Origin: Calothrix sp. NIES-2100
GTDB taxonomy: Bacteria > Cyanobacteriota > Cyanobacteriia > Cyanobacteriales > Nostocaceae
Length of the DNA stretch: 64,000 nucleotides
Direction: 5' to 3'
NCBI RefSeq assembly: GCF_002368195.1
Contig: NZ_AP018178.1
Coordinates: forward strand, 1,620,238-1,684,237
The notes below the pieces were generated by a model that worked only from the letters and a program-made list of their open reading frames with translations, searched no databases and was not told the origin of the DNA. Both the position numbers and the translations under genes were made by a program. Shown here piece after piece: positions 45,450 to 54,226 of this stretch (within the stretch, counting starts at the first letter, position 1; each line of letters begins with the position of its first letter).

Positions 45450-45941
45450 TTAAGCAGGAATAACTTGCGCAATCAGTGAACGTTTATCGAGTGATTGAAC
45501 TTTACCTACTTGACTGAGATCGCTGACAATGCGTTCTAGTAGTTCTCCAGCCTTTTCACGATATTGATGTTCTCGACCTCGTAACCGAATGGCAAACTTC
45601 ACTGAATCGCCTTTTTTCAACCACCCAAGCGCTTGCTCGATGCGTAAGTTGTAATCAGCTGCACCCACGTTTGGACGGAACCGAACTTCCTTGACTGTAG
45701 GTCTAGCACTCTGGCCCTGACGCTTTTTCTTTTGATACTGAAGCTTGCCATAGTTAAGGATCTTGGCTACTGGAGCGTCTTTGCCTTCGGAAACTAAAAC
45801 TAGGTCAAGCTCTAGGCTCAGAGCTAATTCTAGAGCTTCATGCGTGTCGGTCAAACCACGATTGTTATTTTCATGGTCAATCAAGAAGACTTGAGGTGAC
45901 TTGATTTGCGAGTTAATTAGTTGCTTTTGGACTACGATAAT
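45450..45941 (-). CDS. infC: Translation initiation factor IF-3 with ATT start
   Basis: IF-3 binds the 30S subunit and checks initiator tRNA pairing. The first ATG of the frame (45884) would cut away the N domain. Reading upstream, the frame stays open and gives QLINSQIKSPQVFLIDHENN after ATT at 45939-45941, preceded by GAGAGGAAACC. An AUU start is the known feature of infC genes and allows autoregulation. The protein is then about 163 residues. Both domains are visible: NRGLTDTHEALELALSLELD in the N domain and the KEVRFRPNVGAADYNLRIEQA segment in the C domain. The sequence departs from typical cyanobacterial IF-3, so it could be a second paralog. Confidence 0.85.
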   Translation of the reverse strand: MIVVQKQLINSQIKSPQVFLIDHENNNRGLTDTHEALELALSLELDLVLVSEGKDAPVAKILNYGKLQYQKKKRQGQSARPTVKEVRFRPNVGAADYNLRIEQALGWLKKGDSVKFAIRLRGREHQYREKAGELLERIVSDLSQVGKVQSLDKRSLIAQVIPA

Positions 45942-46845
45942 GGTTTCCTCTCAATTTTTCAATACTTCGCGAGTGCAAGTAATGCTAATGCAAACTACCT
46001 ACACTGACCTTGTGGTACAGTTTAGGCTTCCCAATTCACAGGGGATTGCCTCCATAACTCCATAGTTTTATTGGTCTTATATCTCCTTCAAGGGCAGAAG
46101 TCCTGGTTCCCAAGACCCAAATCTTTTTCTTGAAACATCTACCTTCAGCTTGGTTTTTACTTATGGCATTGATGGTCAAGATATGTTTATTTTAGCAGAT
46201 TTTTTTCGTCTGGTTGTTGTAGTCTTTCTGGTTTTCGCTACGCTCAAATTTGGTCAGACTACACCCCTGCTCTCACTAGCAATTCATAAGGCAGCTCGCC
46301 CTGCGGGTTTCCTAGCTTGTAGCGACTGCCGTCGCCACGCTGATCTGGATACAGGTCAGTGTGAGCCTTGTTGCTGTTCAAGGTAACACAAAGCTAACTA
46401 TGAGTCCATGATGTTTAAAATCATTGTGTAGATTTTGCCTTAATTAACCTAAAAAGTATCTTCACATCATATTATGTATTATCTACTACCAAAATCCAAA
46501 TGAATTCAATAAATTAAAGTCCGATTAAACTATCGCCAATATTTTCAGCAGTAACCTCTCAAATACAATAGCACGCTGCTTTAGTCTGTTGTCTACATCA
46601 AAGGTCGATGTCAGACTCAGCAGGTTGTGCTATCCTCCGTACTTAGTAGGAAAATGTTTATATGAACTTATATAACGCTTTTTCCAACTTCCCTGTTAAA
46701 AGTTGACTGCTGTGCCATAGTGAGAATTGAGAGTTAATTCGGTGACTCGTTTGTTTTTAGTATTGACAGGTTTTTTGTTTTTGGTATTTACAGACATTTC
46801 TCCGAAGCTTAAATCTCTACATATTTATGATTTCGGAGACAATCT
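45942..46845. other. Divergent spacer between infC and the RRM gene
   Basis: It holds the infC leader, a GC-rich repeat (46290-46380), and AT-rich sequence with the promoter of the RNA-binding protein. The plus-strand frame at 46150-46386 runs through the repeat and is not supported as a gene. The last 100 bp form a T-rich leader. Confidence 0.55.
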
Positions 46846-47145
46846 ATGTCAGTTTATGTAGGCAATCTTTCTTACGAAGTTACAGAAGAAAGCTTGAATG
46901 CTGTGTTTGCAGAATATGGTTCCGTCAAGCGAGTTCAGCTACCTACTGACCGCGAAACAGGTCGTGTACGCGGCTTTGGTTTTGTGGAAATGGGTACAGA
47001 TGCTGAAGAAGCTGCTGCCATTGAAGCTCTTGATGGAGCAGAGTGGATGGGACGAGACCTAAAAGTTAATAAGGCTAAACCTAGAGAAGATAGAGGATCG
47101 TTCGGTGGTAACCGAGGTAATCACGGCGGACGTAACCGTTATTAA
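46846..47145 (+). CDS. RRM-type RNA-binding protein (Rbp family)
   Basis: The 99-residue protein has one RRM domain (about 1-80) with the RNP2 motif VYVGNLS and RNP1 RGFGFVEM. A short Gly/Arg-rich tail (GSFGGNRGNHGGRNRY) follows. It resembles cyanobacterial Rbp proteins, many of which are cold-induced and bind RNA. The 5' leader is T-rich; a SD-like GGAGAC lies before the ATG. A strong terminator follows 45 bp after the stop. Confidence 0.94.
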   Translation: MSVYVGNLSYEVTEESLNAVFAEYGSVKRVQLPTDRETGRVRGFGFVEMGTDAEEAAAIEALDGAEWMGRDLKVNKAKPREDRGSFGGNRGNHGGRNRY

Positions 47146-47189
47146 GCTCTAGGGTTTGAAACTGTAACTTTATTACTACCCATATATTG

Positions 47190-47225
47190 AAATATCTCCC
47201 CATTCCAGAGGAGATATTTTTTTTG
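47190..47225 (+). terminator. Rho-independent terminator of the RRM gene
   Basis: AAATATCTCC (47190-47199) pairs with GGAGATATTT (47210-47219), and eight T follow. Confidence 0.93.
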
Positions 47226-47599
47226 TTTTCCCACTCAATAGCACTCTGGTATATTGAAATTATTAGGACTGACCCACTCGTGAGGTGTAATCAGCCTTTG
47301 CTAATACTTCACTTTGCTCGTAATGACGTGAAATCGTAATTTGTGGTTAAGTCTTGGACTTTTGACCTTTATAGGACGCGGAGAGTGGGAGACGCGGCGA
47401 CGCGGAGAGTCGCCTGTGTTTTGGGTTCAACGCGAATGGTTTCAAGAAAGAGACTTTAGTCGTGGAGAAGAAAAAAGACATTCCTTGCACCGAATCAAGA
47501 GGCTTTAGACACTTTAGACATGGGGTGTAAGAGCGTCCAGGTGTGTCCCCGTGTCCCCGTGTCTTCTTCAATTTTGACTGACTCGGCAGCGGTACTAGC

Positions 47600-47861
47600 T
47601 GTGGAAATTGTGGATAACTTGCTCTAATTAAATGTTTAGGATAGTTTCTTCAGCTGCTATCTGTGGAAAACTTGTGGAAAAACCCCGAAGTTTTTCCACA
47701 AGGTAATTATACTTATTTGAAGTTTTTGCTAAAAACTATCAAGTTTTCCCCAATTTTTTCCACAAACAATAATTTTTTTCCACATCTCAATGAAAATATA
47801 AGATATTTTTAAACTTAGCTTAATATTCTGGTACAAATATTTGACTGAAGGCTGTGGAAAA
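47600..47861. other. Candidate replication origin (DnaA box cluster)
   Basis: Six exact TTTTCCACA boxes (or TGTGGAAAA on the other strand) are at 47662-47670, 47673-47681, 47692-47700, 47756-47764, 47776-47784 and 47853-47861. TGTGGATAA at 47609-47617 and TGTGGAAAT at 47600-47608 are near matches. AT-rich sequence at 47785-47850 could be the unwinding element. The cluster begins 26 bp after the dnaA stop codon. Confidence 0.8.
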
Positions 47862-47887
47862 CGGCAAATAAACAATCAAGTTGAATG

Positions 47888-49258
47888 TTAGGAGCGGCTA
47901 TGCATGTTGATGCGATCGCTCAGTTGACGGAGGGTGTTGGCTAAAGTGCGATCGCTATCTCGCAGTTGGATAATTTTGTCACAACTGTAAATCACCGTTG
48001 TATGATCTTTACCACCAAACTCTTCGCCAATTCTCGGCAAACTCAAATCTGTATGTTGGCGCATAAGATACATCCCTATTTGCCGTGCCCAGCTAATTTC
48101 TCGTCGTCGGGAATTGCTTTTTAGGTCTTCAATGGAAACTTGAAAAACATCAGCAATCACCTTTAAAATTACCTCTGGAGTAGTGGCTACTTTCTGGTTT
48201 GGTGTTTCTAAAACTGGGGCGATACTGTCCACTGACATTGGTAAACCCCAAATCGAGATATAAGCGATCGCTCGCGTTAAAGCTCCTTCCAATTCTCGAA
48301 TATTAGAAGTGTAGTTAGAAGCAATATACTCAATGACATCTCGAGAAAGAAGAATTTTTTCGTATTCTGCTTTCTTCTGGAGAATCGCCATCCTGGTTTC
48401 TAAATCCGGGGGTTGAATATCAGCAATTAAACCCATAGAAAACCGGGAACATAATCTTTCTTGAAGGCTCTTAATTTGGTTAGGAGGGCGGTCTGAGGCG
48501 ATGACAACTTGCTTGCCAGCTTCATGTAAAGTATTAAAAGTATGGAAAAATTCTTCTTGAGTGTACTCTTTACCCTCGAGAAACTGAATATCATCTACTA
48601 ACAACACATCAGCCGCCCGATAATGCTCGCGGAAACTTTGCATACTATCTTGACGGATAGCTGTAATTAAATCATTAGTAAACTGCTCAGTAGAAACATA
48701 AAAGATTTTGCAATCAGGACAAATTTCCCAGCGATAATGTCCAATAGCCTGCATGAGGTGAGTTTTACCTAAACCTACACCACCGCATAAAAACAAAGGA
48801 TTAAACTCCCTCCCTGGATATTCTGCCACTGCTAATGACGCAGCGTGAGCCATCCGATTATTGGCACCGACGACAAATCTGGAGAATACATACTTGACAT
48901 TTAATTCACTAGTTTTTTGTTTATTTTTAGCAATAGTCTCAGAAACATTACTTTGGACTGGTAATTCCCAAGCAACTTCTCGCTCATGCAAATGAGAAAC
49001 CGCCTCACCCTGAGCAACAGTCAGATAAATTTCTACAGGATGTCCGAAAATATCTTGCACAACATTAGCAATCGTGTTGATGTAATATTTTTGTAACCAA
49101 TTCCGAGCAAAAGGATTAGGAGTGCAGATTACCAAGCAATTATTTTCTAATCGCTCGGCGCTAGCAGTTTTAATCCAAGTTTCAAAGGTGGGACGGGATA
49201 ATTCTAGCTGCAATCGCTCTAGTACCTGACTCCACAAATTGTCTAAGGGAATTTCCAT
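47888..49258 (-). CDS. dnaA: Chromosomal replication initiator DnaA
   Basis: The 456-residue protein is DnaA, which binds DnaA boxes and opens the origin. Domain I is at about 1-80. The AAA+ core begins near 105 with Walker A GGVGLGKTHLMQAI and Walker B VLLVDDIQFL. The C-terminal DNA-binding domain has GGKDHTTVIYSCDKI, the box-recognition signature. The length is normal. Several GCGATCGC sites lie within it. HtrA is transcribed in the opposite direction from the other side, and a DnaA box cluster lies at its 3' end. Confidence 0.97.
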   Translation of the reverse strand: MEIPLDNLWSQVLERLQLELSRPTFETWIKTASAERLENNCLVICTPNPFARNWLQKYYINTIANVVQDIFGHPVEIYLTVAQGEAVSHLHEREVAWELPVQSNVSETIAKNKQKTSELNVKYVFSRFVVGANNRMAHAASLAVAEYPGREFNPLFLCGGVGLGKTHLMQAIGHYRWEICPDCKIFYVSTEQFTNDLITAIRQDSMQSFREHYRAADVLLVDDIQFLEGKEYTQEEFFHTFNTLHEAGKQVVIASDRPPNQIKSLQERLCSRFSMGLIADIQPPDLETRMAILQKKAEYEKILLSRDVIEYIASNYTSNIRELEGALTRAIAYISIWGLPMSVDSIAPVLETPNQKVATTPEVILKVIADVFQVSIEDLKSNSRRREISWARQIGMYLMRQHTDLSLPRIGEEFGGKDHTTVIYSCDKIIQLRDSDRTLANTLRQLSDRINMHSRS

Positions 49259-49411
49259 GTTTAATCGTCACAATAGAAGTTATAAGCAAGCACCAAGTTA
49301 GCACTCACATGCTCTAGACCTGGAACAAGCTTTTAAGTTGTAATCATTTTGGGGCATACCCGGTAGGCAAGATCCTACCACCCACTGACTAACACGGAGA
49401 CGCAACGACAC

Positions 49412-50668
49412 ATGAAGATAAACACCTGTATTTGTGCAGCCCAAGATATTATTACCCAAGGTTTACTCCAGAGGCAGAGTAGAACAAATCTGATGTCGAT
49501 GCTACTTAAGGTAAGTTTTGTGGTAGCCCTTGGGGGCTGCTCTCTTTTACCTGCTAAAACCATTGAGACGCAACAAAATGATCCAAAGTCTCCGGTTGTG
49601 CCCCAGAATACAATTGCGCCACCAGCAATTTTTTCATCCTCTGGCGATCCTAACTTTGTGGTGGGAGTAGTACAAAAGGTGGGATCTGCTGTGGTTCGCA
49701 TTGATTCATCCAGAACCGTCACTTCCCAAGTACCAGAAGAATTTGAAGATCCATTTTTCCGGAGGTTTTTTGGCGATCGCGTCCCAACGCAGCCCAGACA
49801 ACGGGTAGAACGGGGTAGTGGTTCGGGATTTATTATTAACTCCTCTGGTCAAGTTTTGACCAATTCCCACGTAGTAGACGGTGCTGACACTGTAACCGTT
49901 ACCCTTAAAGATGGTCGGACTTTTAACGGTAAAGTGCTGGGAGAAGATCCGGTTACCGATGTGGCTGTAATTAAAATTGATGCGAATAATCTGCCAACCC
50001 TGTCTCTCGGGAACTCCGATGTTTTACAACCGGGAGAGGCTGTAATTGCGATTGGTAATCCTTTAGGTTTGAATAATACTGTGACATCTGGAATTATCAG
50101 TGCTACAGGTCGCTCTAGCAGTGATATTGGTGCTAGCGACAAGCGAGTTGATTATATTCAAACTGACGCAGCGATTAACCCCGGTAACTCTGGTGGGCCA
50201 TTATTAAATGTTCGCGGTCAAGTAATAGGGATGAATACAGCGATTATTCAGGGCGCTCAAGGTTTGGGATTTGCGATTCCGGTCAACACTGCACAAAGAA
50301 TCGCCCAAGAATTAATTGCGAACGGTAAAGTCGAGCATCCTTATTTGGGTATTCAAATGGTGACACTGACACCAGAAATTAAAGAAAGAATTAATAAAGA
50401 ATTAGGCGATCGCATTACTCTGACAACTGATAAGGGCGTTTTATTGGTTAATGTGGTTCCGCGCTCTCCTGCATTTGTGGCTGGGCTAAAAAGTGGTGAT
50501 GTGATTCATAGTATTAATAATCAGCCTGTTAGTAAAATAGAAGACGTACAAAAACTGGTAGAAAATAGCAAAATTGGCAATCCTTTACAAATGCAAATAG
50601 AACGCAATGGGCAAATTTCTCAACTAGCAGTCAAACCGGCTCCTTTACCTGTGCGGCGTGAAAGTTAG
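49412..50668 (+). CDS. HtrA/Deg-type serine protease with PDZ domain
   Basis: The protein is 418 residues from 49412; an inner ATG at 49493 gives a better lipoprotein-like signal (LLKVSFVVALGGC) and may be the true start. The trypsin-like domain has the catalytic triad His (TNSHVVDG), Asp (VTDVAVIKID) and Ser (NPGNSGGPL). A PDZ domain follows at about 310-400 (GVLLVNVVPRSPAFVAGLK). Such proteases act on misfolded exported proteins in the periplasm or membrane. It starts 154 bp from dnaA, divergently. Confidence 0.93.
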   Translation: MKINTCICAAQDIITQGLLQRQSRTNLMSMLLKVSFVVALGGCSLLPAKTIETQQNDPKSPVVPQNTIAPPAIFSSSGDPNFVVGVVQKVGSAVVRIDSSRTVTSQVPEEFEDPFFRRFFGDRVPTQPRQRVERGSGSGFIINSSGQVLTNSHVVDGADTVTVTLKDGRTFNGKVLGEDPVTDVAVIKIDANNLPTLSLGNSDVLQPGEAVIAIGNPLGLNNTVTSGIISATGRSSSDIGASDKRVDYIQTDAAINPGNSGGPLLNVRGQVIGMNTAIIQGAQGLGFAIPVNTAQRIAQELIANGKVEHPYLGIQMVTLTPEIKERINKELGDRITLTTDKGVLLVNVVPRSPAFVAGLKSGDVIHSINNQPVSKIEDVQKLVENSKIGNPLQMQIERNGQISQLAVKPAPLPVRRES

Positions 50669-50678
50669 CAGGGGGCAG

Positions 50679-50739
50679 CACTTCGACTACGCTCAGTGAC
50701 CGGGGGGCAGCACTTCGACTACGCTCAGTGACCGGGGGA
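50679..50739. repeat. Direct repeat GGCAGCACTTCGACTACGCT
   Basis: Two adjacent copies of a 31-bp unit beginning GCAGCACTTCGACTACGCTC and ending GTGACCGGGG lie between htrA and def. Confidence 0.9.
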
Positions 50740-50786
50740 GAAGGGGGACAAGGAGGAGTGTGGGGAGTGTCGGAAGTTTTTTTCCC

Positions 50787-50849
50787 ATGCCCAATGCCCA
50801 ATGCCCAATGCCCAATGACCAATGACCATTGACTATTGACTATTGACAA
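50787..50849. repeat. Heptamer array reaching the def start codon
   Basis: Heptamers change from CCCAATG to ACCAATG/ACCATTG and then to ACTATTG and ACAAATG. The ATG of def is part of the final unit. Confidence 0.9.
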
Positions 50850-51374
50850 ATGACACCAATTATTGAATTAGGTAATCCCATATTGCGGCAACATGCTAGC
50901 TTGATTGATAAGATTCAAGACCAGGATATCCAAAATTTAATTGAAGATTTAATGGCAACAGTTGCTCAAGCTAATGGGGTGGGGATTGCTGCACCACAAA
51001 TCGCCGCATCCTATCGTTTATTTATTGTGGCATCTCGTCCTAATCCCAGATATCCTCACGCCCCACAAATGGAACCTACAGCGATGATCAATCCAAAAAT
51101 TATTGGGCATTCTACTGAAGTAGTTAAAGGTTGGGAAGGTTGTTTGAGTGTTCCGGGCATTAGGGGATTTGTTCCTAGATACCAAGCGATCGCAGTTGAA
51201 TATACCGATCGCAATGGCAAATTACAACAACAAGAATTAACCGATTTTGTAGCGCGGATTTTTCAACACGAATATGACCACCTCGATGGCATCCTGTTTG
51301 TAGATCGTTTGGAGAGTACTCAGGACATGATTACAGAGCAGGAATACCAACAACGTTTTGTCAACAATACTTAA
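50850..51374 (+). CDS. def: Peptide deformylase
   Basis: The 174-residue enzyme removes the formyl group from new proteins. The three metal-site motifs are present: GIAAPQI, EGCLSVPG (Cys ligand) and FQHEYDHLDG (two His ligands and the catalytic Glu). The leader is a heptamer array and no Shine-Dalgarno sequence is seen. The start within the last heptamer is supported because the protein begins with the usual IIELGNPILR. Confidence 0.95.
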   Translation: MTPIIELGNPILRQHASLIDKIQDQDIQNLIEDLMATVAQANGVGIAAPQIAASYRLFIVASRPNPRYPHAPQMEPTAMINPKIIGHSTEVVKGWEGCLSVPGIRGFVPRYQAIAVEYTDRNGKLQQQELTDFVARIFQHEYDHLDGILFVDRLESTQDMITEQEYQQRFVNNT

Positions 51375-51423
51375 TCCAAAAGTATAAGCTAATGCGCGTC
51401 TAAATTGCATAAATACTAATAAG

Positions 51424-51530
51424 GGCTGTTGACTGTTGACTGTTGACTGTTGGCTGTTGACTGTTGACTGTTGACTGTTGACTGTTGGCTGTTGACCGTT
51501 GACTGTTGACTGTTGACTGTTGAGCGTTGA
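51424..51530. repeat. Heptanucleotide STRR array (CTGTTGA)n
   Basis: About fifteen units of CTGTTGA with a few variants (CTGTTGG, CCGTTGA, GCGTTGA). This matches the CAACAGT class of known heptamer repeats. Confidence 0.93.
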
Positions 51531-51663
51531 CCGAGGATGAGGGAAGGGGGACAAGGAAGACAAGGGAGACAAACTGGTGGTGAATTTATGATAACTTTTG
51601 AGCCTTTGAGCTTGGAATGTGAGTTTTTCAGCCCAATACATTTCTCTTGGGTTGCGATTGTTC

Positions 51664-51696
51664 AGATCCCCGACTTCTTGAAGAAGTCGGGGATCT
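51664..51696. repeat. Perfect palindrome, 16-bp arms
   Basis: AGATCCCCGACTTCTT is mirrored by AAGAAGTCGGGGATCT around a single G. It could fold into a hairpin, and this sequence type is common in cyanobacterial spacers. Confidence 0.9.
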
Positions 51697-51754
51697 CGGA
51701 GCGCGTCATAATTAGTGTGGTAGACCATCAGCGTAACTGAACTGTATTGCTTTT

Positions 51755-52032
51755 AAGCCTGGAAGTTGCGGCTTTGAGGCTGGACGTTGCGGCTTTGATG
51801 TCGAAAGTTGCGGCTTTAAGCTTGAACGTTGTGGCTTTGAGGCTGGAAGTTGCGGCTTTGAGGCTGAAAGTTGCGGCTTTGATGTCGAAAGTTGCGGTTT
51901 TAAGCTTGAACGTTGTGGCTTTGAGGCTGAACATTGCGGCTTTGATGTCGAAAGTTGCGGTTTTGATGTCGAAAGGTGCAGCTTGGATGTTGAAAGCTGC
52001 ACCTTTAAGCCTGAATGTTGCGCCTTTGAGCC
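51755..52032. repeat. 21-bp tandem array, second family
   Basis: About thirteen units of 21 bp, such as GGCTGGAAGTTGCGGCTTTGA and forms with TGTCGAAAGTTGCG or GCTTGAACGTTGTG. On the complementary strand the core CATCAAAG--GCAA resembles that of the arrays at 11897 and 24958. All frames stay open on both strands over most of the array. Confidence 0.9.
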
Positions 52033-52348
52033 TAATTTTTGACAACTGATAACTGACTATTTAACCTCAAACCTTTCCTCGCTAATTTGTCTACCTTCTA
52101 GGAACATCTGTATTTGCTAATTGCCAACTGGTGCGATCGCATTGATAGTATAACGACACTGAGTATCCCAAATCGATGTATGAATCTGGCGAGTTTGATA
52201 ACGGTTTTGCTTGACCATTTGACCGTTGGGATCAATCCAATAAGAACTTAGTCTACTCAGATTACGGCTTTTTCAAGCCCCCAGCTTTAGCTATGGGGTT
52301 TATGAAAACTCCTGTTAACAATTTTAATTAATCGAGAGCCAAAATAAG

Positions 52349-52987
52349 TTAAGGTTTTTTCACAGAGCATAACCTGAGATTGCCACCACTGGCCAAGCTA
52401 CCATCAGAAATCCAACCATCTTTAGGATAGGCGATCGCAATCCAATTTTCCCCATTCACTTCGACAATTGAAGCCGGAAAACCATTTGGTTTGACAGTTC
52501 TTCCATTAGCCACTACTCCCAATTGTCTCGAATTCGCCCTTGGTTCCTCCCGAATTACCAAGCTTTTTTTATTCTGAGAAAAAACCCGCAGACAATTGAC
52601 ATCACCCAAACTCGGTTTAATCGCAGTACTGCTGTATTTATGTAAAAAACGTCCCCCAGACCAACAGCCATATTCTACTTGTCCCGTACCAATGCGCTGA
52701 ACTGAATTACTCAACCTAAACCAATAGTCAATTTTTGTATTAGGTTTCCTATCAGTTTGACAAGCATTCTCAAAATCTAAATATCCCCCTAATTCCAAAT
52801 TAGAAAAACCCGAATTAAAATCAGCTTTAGCAGCTTGTGCTTGTGGTCGCCACAAACTCCAGCCTGGTTCTGGCTGATTGCGAATACCATTAGGATCGCC
52901 AGCTTTTGCCTGTACAGCCAGGGGCGATAATAAGCATAATGTACCAACCATCCAACTTAAAAACCGGGTAGGAAAAACTTTAATCAT
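52349..52987 (-). CDS. Exported SH3-like domain protein
   Basis: From the ATG at 52987 the protein has 212 residues. It starts with a signal peptide (MIKVFPTRFLSW to about AVQAKAG). A longer frame would add 17 residues before it and is less likely. The C-terminal half (about 130-205) looks like a bacterial SH3-type domain (SLVIREEPRANSRQLGVVANG), with WIAIAYPKDGWISDGSL at its end. The middle part is not recognised. It should be periplasmic or secreted. Confidence 0.8.
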   Translation of the reverse strand: MIKVFPTRFLSWMVGTLCLLSPLAVQAKAGDPNGIRNQPEPGWSLWRPQAQAAKADFNSGFSNLELGGYLDFENACQTDRKPNTKIDYWFRLSNSVQRIGTGQVEYGCWSGGRFLHKYSSTAIKPSLGDVNCLRVFSQNKKSLVIREEPRANSRQLGVVANGRTVKPNGFPASIVEVNGENWIAIAYPKDGWISDGSLASGGNLRLCSVKKP

Positions 52988-53079
52988 GTTTGCTATATGA
53001 CTGCTATATAATTGCTCTTGATTGAGTCGCTCTGTCATAATTAATCACAAATCCTGTTAAAAACTTCAACGATTTTTGA

Positions 53080-54060
53080 ATGAAACACCTTGAAGGTAAA
53101 GTTGCCTTAGTCACAGGTGCTACACGGGGAATTGGCAAGGGAATTGCTATTAGTCTTGGTGAAGCAGGTGCGATCGTATATATTACGGGTCGCAGTTTAG
53201 ATAAATATACTACCAGTAATGGTATCTCAGGTAGTCTTGAGGAAACTCGCGCTGCTGTTGAGGAAGTCGGTGGTGTATGTATTCCTGTACCAGTAGACCA
53301 TAGTAACGACGAGGAGGTGCGATCGCTTTTTGATCGCCTTCAAGATGAGCAGCAGGGACAACTTGATCTGCTGGTAAATAATGTTTTTTCAGGAGTCCAA
53401 GCCTTAAGTGATGCTCAAGGAAAGCCATTTTGGGATTTTGAACCCAGCCTTTGGGATAGTTGCAACAATGTTGGTTTGCGTAGTCACTATGTTGCTAGTG
53501 TTTTTGCGGCGCGGATGATGAGCAAGCGTAACTCAGGATTGATTTGTACTATTTCTTCCTGGGGGGGGTTGTCCTATATTTTTGGTGCAGCATACGGTGC
53601 AGGTAAATCAGGATGCGATCGCCTAGCTGCTGATATGGCCGTTGAACTCAAACCTTATAACATCGCTTCACTTTCACTATGGCCAGGTATTGTAGGCACT
53701 GAGCAGATTTCCCGCCTCACATCTCAAATGAACGAAAACAATGCTACACAAGAGAAAAACTCATTAATCGCTGAACGCTACAACTGGGAAACCCCCTTAC
53801 TCACAGGACGGGTGATTGCCGCACTAGCAGCGGATTCCAACGTGATGCGCCGTACCGGACGAGTGCAGATTGTTGCGGAACTCGCTCAACATTATAAACT
53901 TGTAGATCAAAATGGCGATCGCCCTGTATCCCTACGCTCTCTGCGTTTTTTGATACCTTATGCATTGCCTGTGCTGAGAAAGTATACATGGCTCATACCA
54001 GATTTGAAAGTGCCTTGGTTGCTCTTACTACTAACGACACTCAAATCACCGCAAATTTAA
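53080..54060 (+). CDS. Short-chain dehydrogenase/reductase
   Basis: The 326-residue SDR enzyme has the cofactor motif TGATRGIGKG near residue 13, NN in LLVNNVFSG, Ser in TISSWGG and the catalytic Tyr-x3-Lys pair in YGAGKSG. It is longer than classical SDRs because of a C-terminal extension of about 60 residues with hydrophobic segments (LRFLIPYALPVL, VPWLLLLLTTLK), which might attach it to membrane. Domain order resembles DHRS1-like enzymes. The substrate is unknown. Confidence 0.9.
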   Translation: MKHLEGKVALVTGATRGIGKGIAISLGEAGAIVYITGRSLDKYTTSNGISGSLEETRAAVEEVGGVCIPVPVDHSNDEEVRSLFDRLQDEQQGQLDLLVNNVFSGVQALSDAQGKPFWDFEPSLWDSCNNVGLRSHYVASVFAARMMSKRNSGLICTISSWGGLSYIFGAAYGAGKSGCDRLAADMAVELKPYNIASLSLWPGIVGTEQISRLTSQMNENNATQEKNSLIAERYNWETPLLTGRVIAALAADSNVMRRTGRVQIVAELAQHYKLVDQNGDRPVSLRSLRFLIPYALPVLRKYTWLIPDLKVPWLLLLLTTLKSPQI

Positions 54061-54226
54061 TACACACTTAAATTAATTACTTTCTAGTTAATCTGATGAC
54101 ATCAAAACCCTGATTTTTGTTAGGTTATAAACATCATTTTCTGTCAAAATTATTTAGATGAGTTTGCCTTGAATTGTTAATAAATTTCATTAAACAAAAT
54201 AATTCTACCTATTGTGGAAGAGAGAA

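Larger units (their letters stand above)
47146..47887. other. Spacer between the RRM gene and dnaA
   Basis: After the terminator there is a stretch with GACGCGGAGAG direct repeats (47375-47412), then the cluster of DnaA boxes (47600-47861). The minus-strand frame at 47347-47571 runs through repeats and is not supported. Confidence 0.6.
51375..52348. other. Repeat-filled intergenic region after def
   Basis: It holds the heptamer array (51424-51530), a palindrome (51664-51696), a 21-bp array (51755-52032) and, near 52128-52141, a GCGATCGC-type site. Frames through the repeats are not supported as genes. Confidence 0.75.

Noticed and set aside
46150..46386. 78-codon plus-strand frame upstream of the RRM gene
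   Set aside because: Its second half is a GC-rich REP-like repeat found in other spacers.
47347..47571. 74-codon minus-strand frame between the RRM gene and dnaA
   Set aside because: It runs through direct repeats of the GACGCGGAGAG type; no start signal.
51728..52045. 105-codon minus-strand frame across the second 21-bp array as a gene
   Set aside because: It lacks a start signal and exists because the unit is a multiple of three; noted as a finding only.
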